A stretch of 64,000 nucleotides of DNA from positions 45,261,704 to 45,325,703 of the forward strand of contig OZ038384.1 of NCBI GenBank assembly GCA_964036045.1. The letters are read 5' to 3'. Position numbers and translations under genes: made by a program. Positions 34,361 to 45,750 of the stretch are shown here, in pieces. This stretch comes from Eutreptiella sp. 'Long Island Sound 2002'. Taxonomy: Eukaryota > Euglenozoa > Euglenophyceae > Eutreptiales > Eutreptiaceae. The notes under the pieces were generated by a model that saw only the letters and a program-made list of their open reading frames with translations, searched no databases and was not told the DNA's origin. Positions within the stretch are counted from its first letter, which is position 1; every line of letters starts with the position of its first letter.

Positions 34361-35012
34361 CCGGGGCTGACTTGGGGCGGCTCCGGGGCCATAGTCTAGC
34401 CATGGGCACTGCCCATAATTAGCTCTAGTGGGGCAAATTTCGGTGGGCGCATCTTTGCAGTAAACACGTGTTTATTTTTGCAAAGAAGTGGAGAATCTTG
34501 TCCAAAGTTTCCTGCTTTGCCATGGAGGGGAGTCACCGGATGCGCATGATGCGCAACAACGGGGGCCTAGCCTGCTCTGGGGAAGGCTAGAGGTGCAAGT
34601 AGTTCTGCACAAACACACCAATGATGATAGACTTGCGGCACATGGGTGAAATGCCACGAAGACGGCACAACAGGGCAATGGCCCATCAATGTACAAAGGT
34701 ACATGGGCCCAACCAGAAGATGGCTTCTAACTAACATGCAGCACCTTTAGGCCTCAAAAAGGCGTTTCGGACGGCGCAAGAAAAGGATATGAAAATGCAT
34801 CATGCACAAGGACCCGGTTTTCTTGTGGGGTGGGCTCCATGGGGTGCATGGAGGGGGTGTTTGGTAACGATGTGGGTGGATCCGAGTGAAATTCATGTTA
34901 AATCCTACCAAATCATGTACGAAGTGCGTACCAGTTTGTCCGCATTCATGCTCACGGTCGCCATGCAGGAATATCGGGTCTTAACACTCTTGGTTTTGGG
35001 CATCATTTTGCC

Positions 35013-35418
35013 GTGGTGGGTCCGCTAGGGGTGGGAGTTTCGGAGGTTGATGCAGACTGAACTTGGGGCATGAGTTTCACCCCTTCACCTACCTCATATG
35101 CTACCCAAATTCAGGCCAATTCACGTGAACTCGAATGCTCCATTCAAACAACCGAATCCCCCGTTCACGAAGGGTTCATGGCGGTTTCATGCACAGAGGC
35201 CTTCAAAGCAATCCACTTGATCTTAGTGAGAAGGAGGCAGTGACTGCATGATTACTACAAGCCAGGGCCATGGATGCGCATGCTGGTGGAGGCACTGGAG
35301 TAGCTAGCACACCCACAATGGGACCTACTCAACAAAGATTAGCACGGATACAATGGGGAACCTAGAGAAGGGAAGGTCTCAAAAGAATTGGCGGTTGCAG
35401 GCATTGGACAATGTGGGA
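35013..35418 (+). repeat. 405-bp direct repeat, copy 1
   Basis: Begins GTGGTGGGTCCGCTAGGGG and ends GGCATTGGACAATGTGGG. About 93% identical to 36026-36431 in the same orientation. It could be LTR-like or a segment duplication. Confidence 0.85.
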
Positions 35419-35426
35419 CGTATGAC

Positions 35427-36024
35427 GTTCCTAAAAGAGTTTGGTGCGATTGTGGCTTTAAAAGTGTGATGAAGCATAATCCAAATAGGAAAGTAGAGAC
35501 ATGTATCTACCCAGTGCATGCCGTCACTGATTTGTGTGGAACATCTTGCCAAGCGTTGTTGAGAGATGGACTTCTGCATGAGCCTCGGGTGTACCGGATA
35601 GGAATTGTTACACGTTTGTGAAGCCAAAATGATCTCCAAAGTGTGCGTTCATAGTGGGCATGAGAAACTTAATTGAGGAATGCCTGATCAAGCACAGAAG
35701 GTCACCACTACCCTGTGTGGCTGAGATTTATGAAATTCTTCACAAAATGGGGAGGGCAGGACCAGTGTTTGGGGCCACGATGGATCTTCCGAATTTGTAT
35801 GTGTCTCTCCGCATGCCCGGGGAGGTATGCAATTCTTTTTGCTTGGATGGAGCTAAGTTTCATTCGCACCTGTTGAGGTGTAATTATTCACTCATGATTG
35901 CCCAACACAGCATAGGTACACAAATCAGTCACGGCATGCACTGGGTAGTTAGATGTCTCTAGTTTCCTATTTGGATTATGCCCCGTCACACTTTTAAAGC
36001 CACAATCGCACCAAACCCTTTTAG
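35427..36024. mobile_element. 600-bp inverted-repeat unit carrying an RT segment
   Basis: Termini 35427-35540 and 35908-36024 are reverse complements (about 90%; CCTAAAAGAGTTTGGTGCGA against its complement ending CCTTTTAGG). The interior (35536-35912, plus strand) is the retroelement RT segment from LLRDGLLHEPRVYRIG through MDLPNLYVSLRMPGEV to the AQHS motif. It has the form of a small foldback element with a captured RT fragment. Confidence 0.75.
35536..35912 (+). pseudogene. Relocated RT segment (middle copy)
   Basis: 377 bp colinear with the left copy from TGT(A/G)GAACATC to AACACAGCATAGG, encoding the RT fingers/palm region before YLDD. Its two limits coincide exactly with the two edges of the gap in the right copy (37180 and 39113). 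Confidence 0.8.
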
Positions 36025-36025
36025 G

Positions 36026-36431
36026 AGTGGTGGGTCCGCTAGGGGTGGGAGTTTCGGAGGTTGATGCAGACTGAACTTGGGTCATAAGTTTTACCCCTTC
36101 ACCTACCTCATATGCAACCCAAATTTAGGCCAATTCACGTCAATTCGAATGCTCCATTCAAACAACCGATTCCCCCGTTCACGAAGGGTACATGGCGGTT
36201 TCATGCACACAGGCCTTCCAAGCAATCCACTTGATCTTGGTGAGAAGGAGGCAGTGACTGCATGATTTCCACAAGCCAGGGCCATGGATGCTCATGCTGA
36301 TGGAGGCACTCGAGTAGCTAGCACACCCACGATGGGACATACTCAACAAAGAGTAGGACGGATACAATGGGGAACCTAGAGAAGGGGAGGTCTCAAAAGA
36401 ATTGGCGGTTGCGGGCATTGGACAATGTGGG
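36026..36431 (+). repeat. 405-bp direct repeat, copy 2
   Basis: Same-orientation partner of 35013-35418. It leads directly into the right retroelement arm, while copy 1 leads into the inverted-repeat unit at 35427. Confidence 0.85.
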
Positions 36432-37180
36432 GCAAGACCCGATATTCCTGCATGGCGACCGTGAGCATGAATGCAGACAAATTGGTACGAACTTCGTACA
36501 TGATTTGGCACGATTTAACATGAATTTCACTGAGGTCCACCCACATCGTTGCCAAATGCCCCCCCTATGCACCCCGCGGTTTTTTGCATACACCCAAGCC
36601 CACGAGAAAATTCGGTCCATCGTGCATGATGCATTTTCATATCCTTTTCTTGCGGTGGCCGAAACGCCTTTTTAAGGCCTAAAGGTGCTGCATGTCAGTT
36701 AGAAGCCATCTTCTGGTTGGGCCCATGTACCTTTGTACATTGATGGGCCATTGCCCTGTTGTGCCGTCTTCGTGGCATTTCACCCATGTGCCGCACGTCT
36801 ATCATCATTGGTGTGTTTGTGCAGAACCACTTGCACCCCTAGCCTTCCCCAGAGCAGGCTAGGCCCCCGTTGTTGCGCATCATGCGCATCCGGTGACTCC
36901 CCTCCATGGCAAAGCAGGAAACTTTGGACAAGATTCTCCACTTCTTTGCAAAAATAAACACGTGTTTACTGCAAAGATGCGCCCACCGAAGTTTGCCCCA
37001 CTAGAGCTAATTGTGGGCAGTGCCCACGGCTAGACCATGGCCCCGGAGCCGCCCCAAGTGAGCCCCGGTCAACCATGCGGACCGCCAACCTAACAGACTC
37101 CTCAATGCTCATGTCACAATGCCATGTCACGGTCCATAGTCCGTGTAACTCTTGTCTTCGGCGTCCGGACTATTTGTTTG
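36432..37180 (+). pseudogene. Retroelement right copy, 5' segment
   Basis: Reverse-complement homologue of 34260-34982. It includes a 74-codon frame (36733-36957) nearly identical to the one at 34472-34696 on the minus strand and ends at GTTTGGTAT where the inverted-repeat insert begins. No domain recognised in this segment; likely leader or gag-proximal sequence. Confidence 0.65.
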
Positions 37181-39113
37181 GTATCGGGCAGGTACCTAAT
37201 AGTTCACGGAGCAGCAAGGTCCTTGCTAACCACATCCTGGAAGTCCTCTGGGTGCCTCTGTTGAGAGTGGTCTGTTAACATATGTAAGGCCTCCTTGGCG
37301 GAGGCCCTAACTCCACGCCCCATTGTGCAGATTCCAAAACCCGCAAAGATGCCACAGTGATTGTCGGACAAGACCGTACATGCAAGCAAACGGAAGAGTA
37401 AACATCCACCACAAGAGAAATTGACAACAATCGTTTGAATTCGTGGGAATTGATAAGTTCGTACGAACTTCGTACGAATTTCACTAGAAACCGGCACAAT
37501 CAGTCAAATGAGATTTGGTTTGTGAACATGAAATTCGTACGGAATTCGTACGGAGTTCGTGCGCACTTCATACAAATTCACCTGAACTTGGGCCTGTATT
37601 GCCGTAGTGCACACCATGGCGGCCGGTGGTGTGGAGGCATGCCCCCTGGATCGTTGCCAGACTTGGCTGTGGTTGAAACCTTGCTGTGGTCTACACTCAA
37701 GTACCACCTTAGAGCAGCTGCATTGGTGGGCATAACCGTTTCGCGGTCTTCTAACGTTGAGCAAAAAGCATGAGCACCAATAGTGGGCATAAACAACAAA
37801 CAGACTACTGGCTGCCCGTGCTTTTTCGTAAGTGGTCATCACGAAGTACACATGTCTGTTTTTCTGTTACGCTGAACGAGGCACAACGGAAGTGCGGGTC
37901 ATGTTAGCATTTCGCTCACCAACGAAAACGCACCCCAAGAAGGAAATAGGACAACGTTGCTACAGTACAACGAGCTTAGAAAAAGGCAAGTCTACGACGA
38001 CCATGCGATCCATGACGGACTGTTAGGTCATTTTTAGAAGTAGAACGCTTTCACAATGCAATTATGCAAAGGCATTTTTTTCGACCCCGGGACACATTTT
38101 CGGAAAATCGGTAGGGGGCATGCCGGGACATCCCCTTGAGTTCAAACTCCCATCCCCCACGTTGACCGGCCAGAAATGACCCGTATGCACAAAGCGGACC
38201 CAAACTCGGGGTGCTCACTGTTCTCATTGGAAATTAGAACATTGCACTTAGAAGAAAACCACCCATTCTAGCATGTACCCGGGGGGAGGATGAACACCCC
38301 CCTTCTCAGGGTCGTAGATCGCAAGGGTTGTTGTGGACCTCCCTTTTTTAAGCTTGTTGCACAATAGTGACGTTGTCCAATTCCCTTTTGGGGGTGCATT
38401 TTCCTTGGTGCGTGTAATGGTAACCCAACCTTCACTTCTGGTGTGCCTTGTTCCGTGTACAATAAAAACAGACATGCGTACTTGGTGATGAACATTTATG
38501 ACAAAGCACGGGCAGCCAGTGGTCTGTTTGTTGTATGTGCCTATTGTGAGCGCCTATGGCTTTTGCTCAACCTTAGAAAACCAGAAAATGCTCATGTCCT
38601 CCATTGCAGCTGCTCAAAGATGGTACTTGAGTGCAGAACACAGCAAGGTCTAAATCGCAGCCAAGTCTGGCAACCATCCGGGGGGCATACCTCCACACCA
38701 CCGGCCGCCATGGTGTGCACTACGACAAAAAGGGCCCAAATTCACGTGAATTTGTACGAAGTTCAAATTAGCTCCGTACGATCTTCGTACGAACTCTGTA
38801 TGCTTGTTCCCAGATCGCGGCAAGCCCGTAAAAATATTTGTGCAAACTTGTGACTAATTCTCACGAATTCCAATGAATGCCATCAAATTTTGTTGTGGCG
38901 GGTCTTTACTCGTCCATTTGCTAACATGTACGGTCTTGTCCGGCAATCACTGTGGCATTTTTGCGGGTTTTGGGTACTGCACAATGGAACGTGGGGTTGG
39001 AGCCTCCGCCAAGGAGTCGTTTCATATGTGAACGGACCGCTCTCAACGGAGGCGGCTGCAAGACTTCCAGGACGTGGCGAGCACGGAGCTTGCTGCTCCG
39101 TACACCGTCAGGA
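37181..39113. mobile_element. 1.93-kb foldback-like inverted-repeat element
   Basis: Arms 37181-38025 and about 38285-39113 are reverse complements at about 75-80% identity around a ~260-bp centre, and pairing reaches to the insert edges (GGAGCAGCAAG near both ends). Each arm carries a frame-like segment (for example SQVWQ and TPPAAMVCTT in both), but no transposase motif is recognised. Arms contain several copies of the palindrome TTCGTACGAA. It replaces exactly the RT segment found at 35536-35912. Confidence 0.75.
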
Positions 39114-40062
39114 TCGTGCCACATTTGTTCCGCCAGTATATGAACACTTTCTTTTTTCAAGACTTTGTGTTCTTTCACTACTTGGATGATATATTGCTAT
39201 TGGGCCATGATAGAGGGATTTTGCGGATTATAACATAGGGATGTGTGCCTTTTTGCGGGACCATTCTCAGATTATTAGCTCAAAGAGCCAAATTGAGCCC
39301 TTTGCAACAACCACGTGGATTGGTAAAATGTTTGACTTGTCGCAGGGCACAGTGCGCATTTTCCCGGGGACGATTAGGAAAGCATTAGCAGTGGTGGTAC
39401 GAGGAGTGGCTACATGACTGACGCCTAAGAGAGCGGAGAGGGTTACAAGGCACCTGCAGTGGCTGCTTGGACCTAGGAGGGGCATGAAGGCTTGATGGAC
39501 AGATGGAAGTTATCCGGTTACAGGTTTGCCCATGGACCCTCACAAAAGATGACCTTGAGTATGGTAGATCCCTTTTTGTTTGGCTTCCAGCTCGCACGAC
39601 TGCAATTCATGCTGCTATGAAGGGGGGGGGGTCTAGGGGGGGGATTTCGTGCCGCAATGGTGCCACACGGTCCACGACTTTTATGCTTCAAAACCAAAAG
39701 CCAGGAGACCTCCACAGGATAGGACATGCAGCGAGGTAAGTGAAATGATTCCGCCGGAGTTATCGGAGTGTTGTAGGGAACACTATTGCTGCACTTGCCT
39801 TCATGCGAAAACTGAGTGTGACGTCACGTGCACTGACTCAAAACAAAATGAATTAAAAGGTGTATGCCCTTTTTGGGGTGGCTAGGCACCTTCTTGCCCC
39901 TTTACTTGGTGAAATTAGAGTTCATGCTTGGTGATGCCATGTCCCGAATGTTTGAGGTTACTCCTGTTGCTATCCCTGATACTACAGTGGATGTTGTGTC
40001 AAAGTGGAACATACTAAAGTTGGACATGAAGAAATGGATCCTTGTGGGATCCATTTGAGTGT
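39113..40062 (+). pseudogene. Retroelement right copy, RT palm to RNase H
   Basis: Resumes at ACATTTGTTCCGCC with FQDFVFFHYLDDILLLGHD (catalytic YLDD), then a stop and frame changes. PWTLTKDDLEYGRSLFVWLP and an RNase H-like end (VKLEFMLGDAMSRMFEVTP) follow, to LVGSI near 40058. Colinear with 34000-32925 of the left copy. Confidence 0.7.
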
Positions 40063-40257
40063 CATCTCCCACCGTGACTAAGGATACCAGCCCAACTTAA
40101 GATACCCCCCCCCCCCCCCCCCGACTTAAGGTACATCCCCCAAAGATTCCCGGAAAACCGAGTACCTAACGTACACCCCCTTTGGTGAAACACCTCATAA
40201 ACAAAGCAGGGCACCCCGCTACGGAGCCACAATGTTGACAAGGCTGTGCAATTGAAA
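40063..40257. other. Spacer with C18 run
   Basis: A C18 run (40105-40122) is flanked by GACTTAAG-like words on both sides (CAACTTAAGATAC and GACTTAAGGTAC). No gene. Confidence 0.6.
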
Positions 40258-41620
40258 TTATGCTTTTGCCGCAAAGAAGGAGCGAACGTCAAGTTGCCTC
40301 TGCTTCTTAGTAGGAAGCTTCCCAGCCACAGGAGGGGCAGGTAGATTTACAAATTGAATCAACTCTGCATTGGGATCATATTTGTATTCCGGCAAGGCAA
40401 GAAGCTGAATGTGGGAGCCGTCTTCAGCGGGCCATATATACCCCACTTTCCTAAAAGAGGCCTATGGGTCCACACTTTGCAATGTCACCTCCCATGCTCT
40501 TGGACGGAATTTTGTCAGCAAAATGCGCTTCTTCGCAGCACTCAACTTCTTGTCAACATTTGCCTCCTCCCAGTCATGTGCAACGCGCTTCCATTTGGAA
40601 CGAAAAAAATGAAATGCACATCCATGCTTTGCAACATAAAAGTTAAGGCTCCACGAATCACAGCCACACGTGTTGTCTTTTGCGAAAATTCTGCCTATGT
40701 GGCTGCATACTGAGGGCCGTCACATACAACAAACCTTACGCCACCTTCTGTGATGGGCATTTTTCGCCACTCAAGGAAAAAATATTGCGTGAACGACTGT
40801 GTGTCAACAACCCCTTTTGCCTGGTGGCTAACAATAACACCTTTGTCATAAGAATCCACCTCAACTCCATACCCTTTCACCTGAAAGATGATTATGGGCC
40901 TCATAGGCCGAGGTGCCCCCTTTGGCAAATTCTGCGCAATGAGCAAAACATTGCACATGCGCGTATAATCATTTGCTCTAAACGTTCTCAGTACCTCGCT
41001 CGGCAAAACTGCGCGCCTTCCGGTCCATCTAGCATGTTAAAGTCCTCGGGACGTCATCAAGATTCCACACCTCTTTGGTGTGAATGCGAAACGGACGAGA
41101 TGCATGCATGCCGCGACAAAATGTATGAAAGTGCTGTGCCTCCTACAACAACAACGACAGGGGTTTGGAGGCGACACGTTGTTTAGATTTCAACCTTATT
41201 TTCCCGAACAACGTACTTAATGGTCCACTGGAGAGAATTGAACGAACTTGGGAACTTGTTCCTCTCAACGAAACGCTTGAAGTCACGCTCCTAGTGTGTA
41301 ATCCCCTCTTTTTTTTGGACTTTGTCAATTTCCCACCGACTGGTCATGTGTTTGTCCAACGCCGGGTACTTCCTTTTGAAACCGCTGCCACTAACCTTGA
41401 CCCTATTCTAAAACGATGCCCTTGAACACCTCCTCAGTCTTTGGCCACTCTTTGAATTTCGTCTTTTCAATACCGGGGGGGTGTAGCATTTTTCGCTCGC
41501 TACATTTTTTGTTCTTCACATCAAGTACAGCGTCCAATTTTGTTTTGAGGCTTCAGAACCGGATTTTCTTTATGCACAGTGGCCCCACATGTTGCTTGGA
41601 CGCCTAGCATAGAATGTCAT
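40258..41620 (-). pseudogene. pogo/Tigger-like (DDE_1) transposase, decayed
   Basis: Minus-strand pieces follow the order of a pogo-type transposase. The N-terminal piece is TKFKEWPKTEEVF (about 41460). Then come RPIIIFQVKGYGVE, KGVVDTQSFTQYFFLEW and VRFVVCDGPQYAA, whose Asp fits the second catalytic Asp (D-G-x-x-S-H region, here lacking the His). Further on are FHFFRSKWKRVAHDWEEAN and KKRILLTKFRPRAWEVTLQ, then SFRKVGYIWPAEDGS, matching the conserved 'W-x-x-x...F-R-x-x-G-I-x-P' tail. The C-terminus is FFAAKA at 40258. In the family this cuts and pastes DNA at TA sites. At least four frame breaks; terminal inverted repeats not identified. Confidence 0.5.
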
Positions 41621-42099
41621 TATCCTCCGGATAAGTGCAACGCTCCCCGCCCCGAATTTTTTTCCAGGGGTTGAGTTTCGTCGACAGAATCGGGGACCGA
41701 CACGGACTGCTAGCTTTTCGGTCTGGGGTCCAAAGCCGGCCCATACATTGGATCCGACATGGGGGGGCTCCTTTGGGACGCAAAATGCAAGCTATTTTTT
41801 CCGGGCTCCCGCTAGGGCACCGGCTACTTTCTTCCGGGCAACACTTTTTTGACGCGCAATTTCACAAAAACCCAAAAAACCAAAAATAACCGTTATAATG
41901 GACCCACCTCAGTATTATGTACAGTGCTCCGCCACTCCCCAAAGGGAAGCTGCCCCGGCTACCAAGGCCACGCGTGGCCAATCCCATGTCCCCGATCGTG
42001 GGACGGACTCATGTAGTGCCGGCCCCCCCCCCCCGGCCTCCCGGTTAGCTTGGTTAGCAGCTTGGCACTCCATCGCGGCTGTTGCTCGTCAGTCGCGGT
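41621..42099. other. Intron DNA with G/C runs
   Basis: G runs near 41761 and a C run near 42019, and a diverged relative of the acceptor-like CCCCGAATTTTTTTCC repeat (see 45640 and 47310). No gene. Confidence 0.4.
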
Positions 42100-43822
42100 C
42101 ACAGTCACCGTCAATAAGGGTTGTGGTTAGGGTGAATGGGACCGCCATGGTTAGTAAACGATTCCTTCTTTACTTGCACTGCCACCTCTGTGTCCGTGGG
42201 AAGGAAATCACCCTCACTCAACAAGTGGAGTTGGGGGGCAGAACCAGATTATGCATCCGAATCAACGGCTGCAAAGATGGCCGGCTCAGTGCCACGCAAT
42301 GCCGTTAGGCGAAACTTTTTCTTTGGAAGTGGAGGAGCAGGGGCTGCCTCAACTTTAGTACCGCTGCTGCTGTCAACACTACTTACCTCCACAGCACTAC
42401 TCGTGCAAACACTGCTGCCCCGCGATGCCACACTTTAGTCCCTGTAACCACCACTATCACTGTCGCTGCTGCTACTACCGCCACTGCTGCTGCTACTACC
42501 TGTGCTGCTGGACGCCTGCCCCGAGTCCGATGCCTCAACAATGGCCACGCGCCTGAGCTTGGCTGCCCGCGGAGGTTGGACACGGGAAGGCGCATCAGCC
42601 ACCTCCGCTTGGACGGAAGCATCGGAGTCTGTAGGGTTGTGGTCGGCAACTATCTCAACCGACGGTGGCACAAAAAGAGGCCCCCGCGGTCGGTAGACCT
42701 CCATCCAGGCCTTAGCACCCTTCTAACTCTTGGGCGGTTTGTAAACACGCAAACTCTGCAGGCCAAGGGTGCGCCACGATGACACAAGTGACAGGTCGAA
42801 CCGCACCCATGCGCGTGGTCTGCTACACATGGATCCACGCTGCCCACAAATGCAGTACACATCGGTGGCATCTTGTGCAGCACTAGTGTACCCCAGTCTC
42901 ACGGACTGTGTCGCAGAATGCACGAGCAAAGTGCAATCACGTACCCGCACCAAGCGGTCCACGAGCCAAAAAAAAAATCTGGTACACGGCATTACCTCCA
43001 ACTACACATTGCTCAAAAACTATAGGTCGCCACACAGACCGCCAAAATGCCACACCACGCCCCTTGGTCCTGGTCTTGCAACACTTCGTGTACAGCTCAT
43101 GCCTCCAACCGTCCTCAATGGAGGCTGTTGGCTCTGTGCTACACGCGGGCAAACCTTTTGGCCATGCGGAGATCTGCCTTCCCGGCCTCATCGCCAAACT
43201 GGATGGGGAGGCGGCCTCCGAACCACACGTGGCTGAGACCATGGAAGTAGAGGGTGTTTGTGCACCCTTGCTCACTGAATTCGGCGATGAGGTGCACCAA
43301 AAATGTGTGTGCCACACCCAAGGCACGCCACAAAGAGTGGCCAAGGAAAAGATCAACGACATATAGCATCAGAACTATATGACAGAAAGAGAGAATGCAG
43401 GAGTGGAACGGCAGGGGTAGCAACATTCAGCTACTAACAGCGCTAGCAATGGTGCCTGCTTCGCGGCCTGTCAAACAAATGCCGCTGCGGAAGCGCTGCG
43501 ACACAAAGCTCATGAGTTCACGGCTACCACGTGGGCCCTGCGGCGGACCATATCGCCGTGCAACACTACTAATGGCCTCCAGAAACACTAGGCGGTCCTC
43601 TGGAACCAAACACCGGCCAACAACACTTGCCAAACGGGTGAACGCTCCTTTGCAGTTGTGCAAGATGGGTTGGTGCATGGTAACATCACTATCACCGCTA
43701 ACACCAAACAACCGACATTTTTGTCCACACTGCCGTAGAGCGCGGTGCGCGTGCAGGAACAACCTTGCAACCCCCTCTTGCTGCGTCCACCCACAACTCA
43801 CGCATCCTTTAGAACCAAACAC
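42100..43822 (-). pseudogene. Orphan coding-like region, about 1.7 kb, frame-broken
   Basis: I do not recognise the family. Minus-strand frames connect end to end. An N-terminal part (43822-43427) contains LVPEDRLVFLEAISSVARRYG. A middle part (43426-42940) includes NTLYFHGLSHVWFGGRLPI and IVFEQCVVGGNAVYQIFF. A Cys-containing part (42940-42723) has VYCICGQRG and WVRFDLSLVSSW. A Ser/Asp-rich C-terminal region (42704-42249) is encoded partly by a CTGCTRCT-type repeat (42437-42510). Four or more frame changes. The organisation suggests a mobile-element ORF or a host gene nested in the KY intron. Confidence 0.35.
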
Positions 43823-45640
43823 CCCCCAAAGGTGGTGGTGGTCAGCATTTATGAAACGAAAATTGAGGTTAATATACCACCGACCTCAGAAACGGTGGCT
43901 GTGCACGGCGGTACGAGCCTCCGCCCGCGGCTTCGGCAGCATGTTCGGTTTTGCGGCTGTGGGGCTGGGATGCGTGGCCAGGCCACCGGAGCTGGGAGTG
44001 CTTTGTGCGGCTCACCCGGCATAGTGCTTCCGGGGGATCAGCACCTACACCGCGCTAGCTCGGCGGGGAACCGAGTCCCTGCCGCCAAGGGGCCCCTACG
44101 CTAGGGGTGGTCTGTGTCCCCATGGGTTCACTGACAAAACCGATACCAAGCCAAAATTTTGTTGATATTTTCCAGACTTAACTCTCGCAGGTCCCTACGG
44201 GGTATAAAAGGAGCACAGGTAGGGCCTGGGGGAGCTGTTTACCCAGGGCACCCAACCATGAGGTCAATGAAAGCCATGGCTGGCAAGTGTTACACCCTTT
44301 TTCGGAGGATCCAGAGAGGGGAGGCGCAACAACAGCACATGGTGCGCCCTCTGCCACTCCACCCTCAAGCTCCAGCTCGACCACTAGCTCGAGCGCCCAA
44401 TCTAGCAGCAGCCCAAGCAACAGCTCAAACTTAGAGTCCAGCTCACACTCTGAGTTCGATGGGTGTGTTTCCTCGGACGATGAGTTGTAGCTGCCAACAA
44501 GAGGCCAGGGTGGGGCCGTATGAAAATCTTTGAGATGACATGAAGCCGGAAATGACCGGACATAAATATGGCTGTTGTTCGTAGTGGGGGGGGGGGGGGC
44601 TTAGTTTTAAGGTCTTTCGCGGGTGCCCCCCGTCTCCGGGGAGGATTCGGGACCTGTTTGAAGGCTCGCGTCACAATAGGCGATTGGGGGGGTGTTGGCT
44701 TGCTTTTAGCGATTTGTCACCAAGCTACCCCGAGTCTAAAAAATGGGCTTGAATGACACTTCCGCCCCGCAAGCCTTCCCCCCCGCCACCTCAACCTTGC
44801 AACGCACACAAGAAGGATAACATACTGCACCTATGAGACCATGGCTTCCCCATGGGAGGGAGGGGGGGGGTAAGGGGGCTCGCACGACCCCCCCCCCGCC
44901 CCGCAAAACCTTTTTTCCACCTCGCTTGGGGCTTGGGTCTTCAGCCCGCGTGGCATCTGCTTGGGCCGCTTGAGTTTTGGCTGCGGGTCCTCCGGCTCCT
45001 GGTGGAGCAGTGGGAGGTGTGGGGCAGTCTTGGCTCCGACTCCGGCGGCCCTGCGGGACCCCGGGTGTCGTAGTGTAGGCGGCGCACCGGCTCCCGGCTT
45101 GGGGAAAGCCGCCGGCACCAGGAGCCTTCCTCTCGTTGCCGTTGGGAGATTGAGGTCCGGACTCGACCAGCGGGGGCCTGGGTCCTCGGCGTCTCACCAG
45201 CGGTCATAGGCGTCGCTGCCCCCGGGCGGGCGGTGTCTGCGGGGGGGGGGGGGGGGGGGGCGAAGGGATCGGCGTCCCGCCTCAAGGGTGATGGGCGCTC
45301 TCGCCGCGCCGGGGCTCCGTGGTAGCGGCGATCATCTGTGTCATCCCCTCGCCTATCTCATATCTACTATTCCCAGTCTCTCGCGCCTCTCTGGGGCGAG
45401 GGGGATCTCCTACGGTCGTCGCTAAGGCGCCCTGCGTCCACGTCCCTGGGTGGAGTGCGGCGGCACGCTTCCCTACGCATCTCCGGCGGGGCCGAACGCC
45501 ACTAGGCTCCGCGGGCATCCGGCCAGCTGACATTGCAGCGCGGCCACGTTGTTGGGTGTGCGTGGCGGGCTGTGTGACAGCGTAGGGCAGGCGCGGGTGG
45601 TGCTTGGCAGCGTGACGGTCCATGCCCATGGGGGCGGTGG
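43823..45640. other. GC-rich intron DNA, weak minus-strand coding signal
   Basis: G20 run at 45241-45260 and further runs at 44586-44599 and 44866-44872. Arg/Pro/Ser-rich minus frames (45630-44740) overlap each other in two frames, so composition may explain them. No motif recognised. Confidence 0.35.
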
Positions 45641-45750
45641 AAAAAAAAATCCTGGTACCGGCGTACAGCTTTTCTGGGGGGGGTACCCCCGGAGGGGGAG
45701 GGGGGTACGAAAAAAAAATTCGCGCGAAAAATTTTTCCGGACCCCAAAAC
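45640..45750 (+). repeat. Dispersed G-run repeat, copy A
   Basis: GGTACCCCCGGAGGGGGAGG, then TACGAAAAAAAAATTCGCGCGAA and a T-rich end. Same order and orientation as 47310-47420. Members at about 1790-1860, 2440-2500 and 41640-41850 are more diverged. Confidence 0.75.

Larger units (their letters stand above)
32925..40062. mobile_element. 7.1-kb inverted cluster of retroelement copies
   Basis: The left arm (32925-34982, element reading minus) and right arm (36432-40062, element reading plus) are homologous inverted copies about 85-90% identical. The right arm is interrupted at 37180-39113 by an inverted-repeat insert. The 1.4-kb centre holds a 405-bp direct repeat (35013-35418 and 36026-36431) flanking a 600-bp inverted-repeat unit that carries a piece of the RT. 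The outer ends coincide with the end of the RNase H region (GTGGGATC...ATTTGAGTGT). Confidence 0.8.

Noticed and set aside
37440-38860. hAT-like transposase in the foldback arms
   Set aside because: A few Cys/Arg words looked suggestive, but no catalytic or dimerisation motif could be lined up in either arm.
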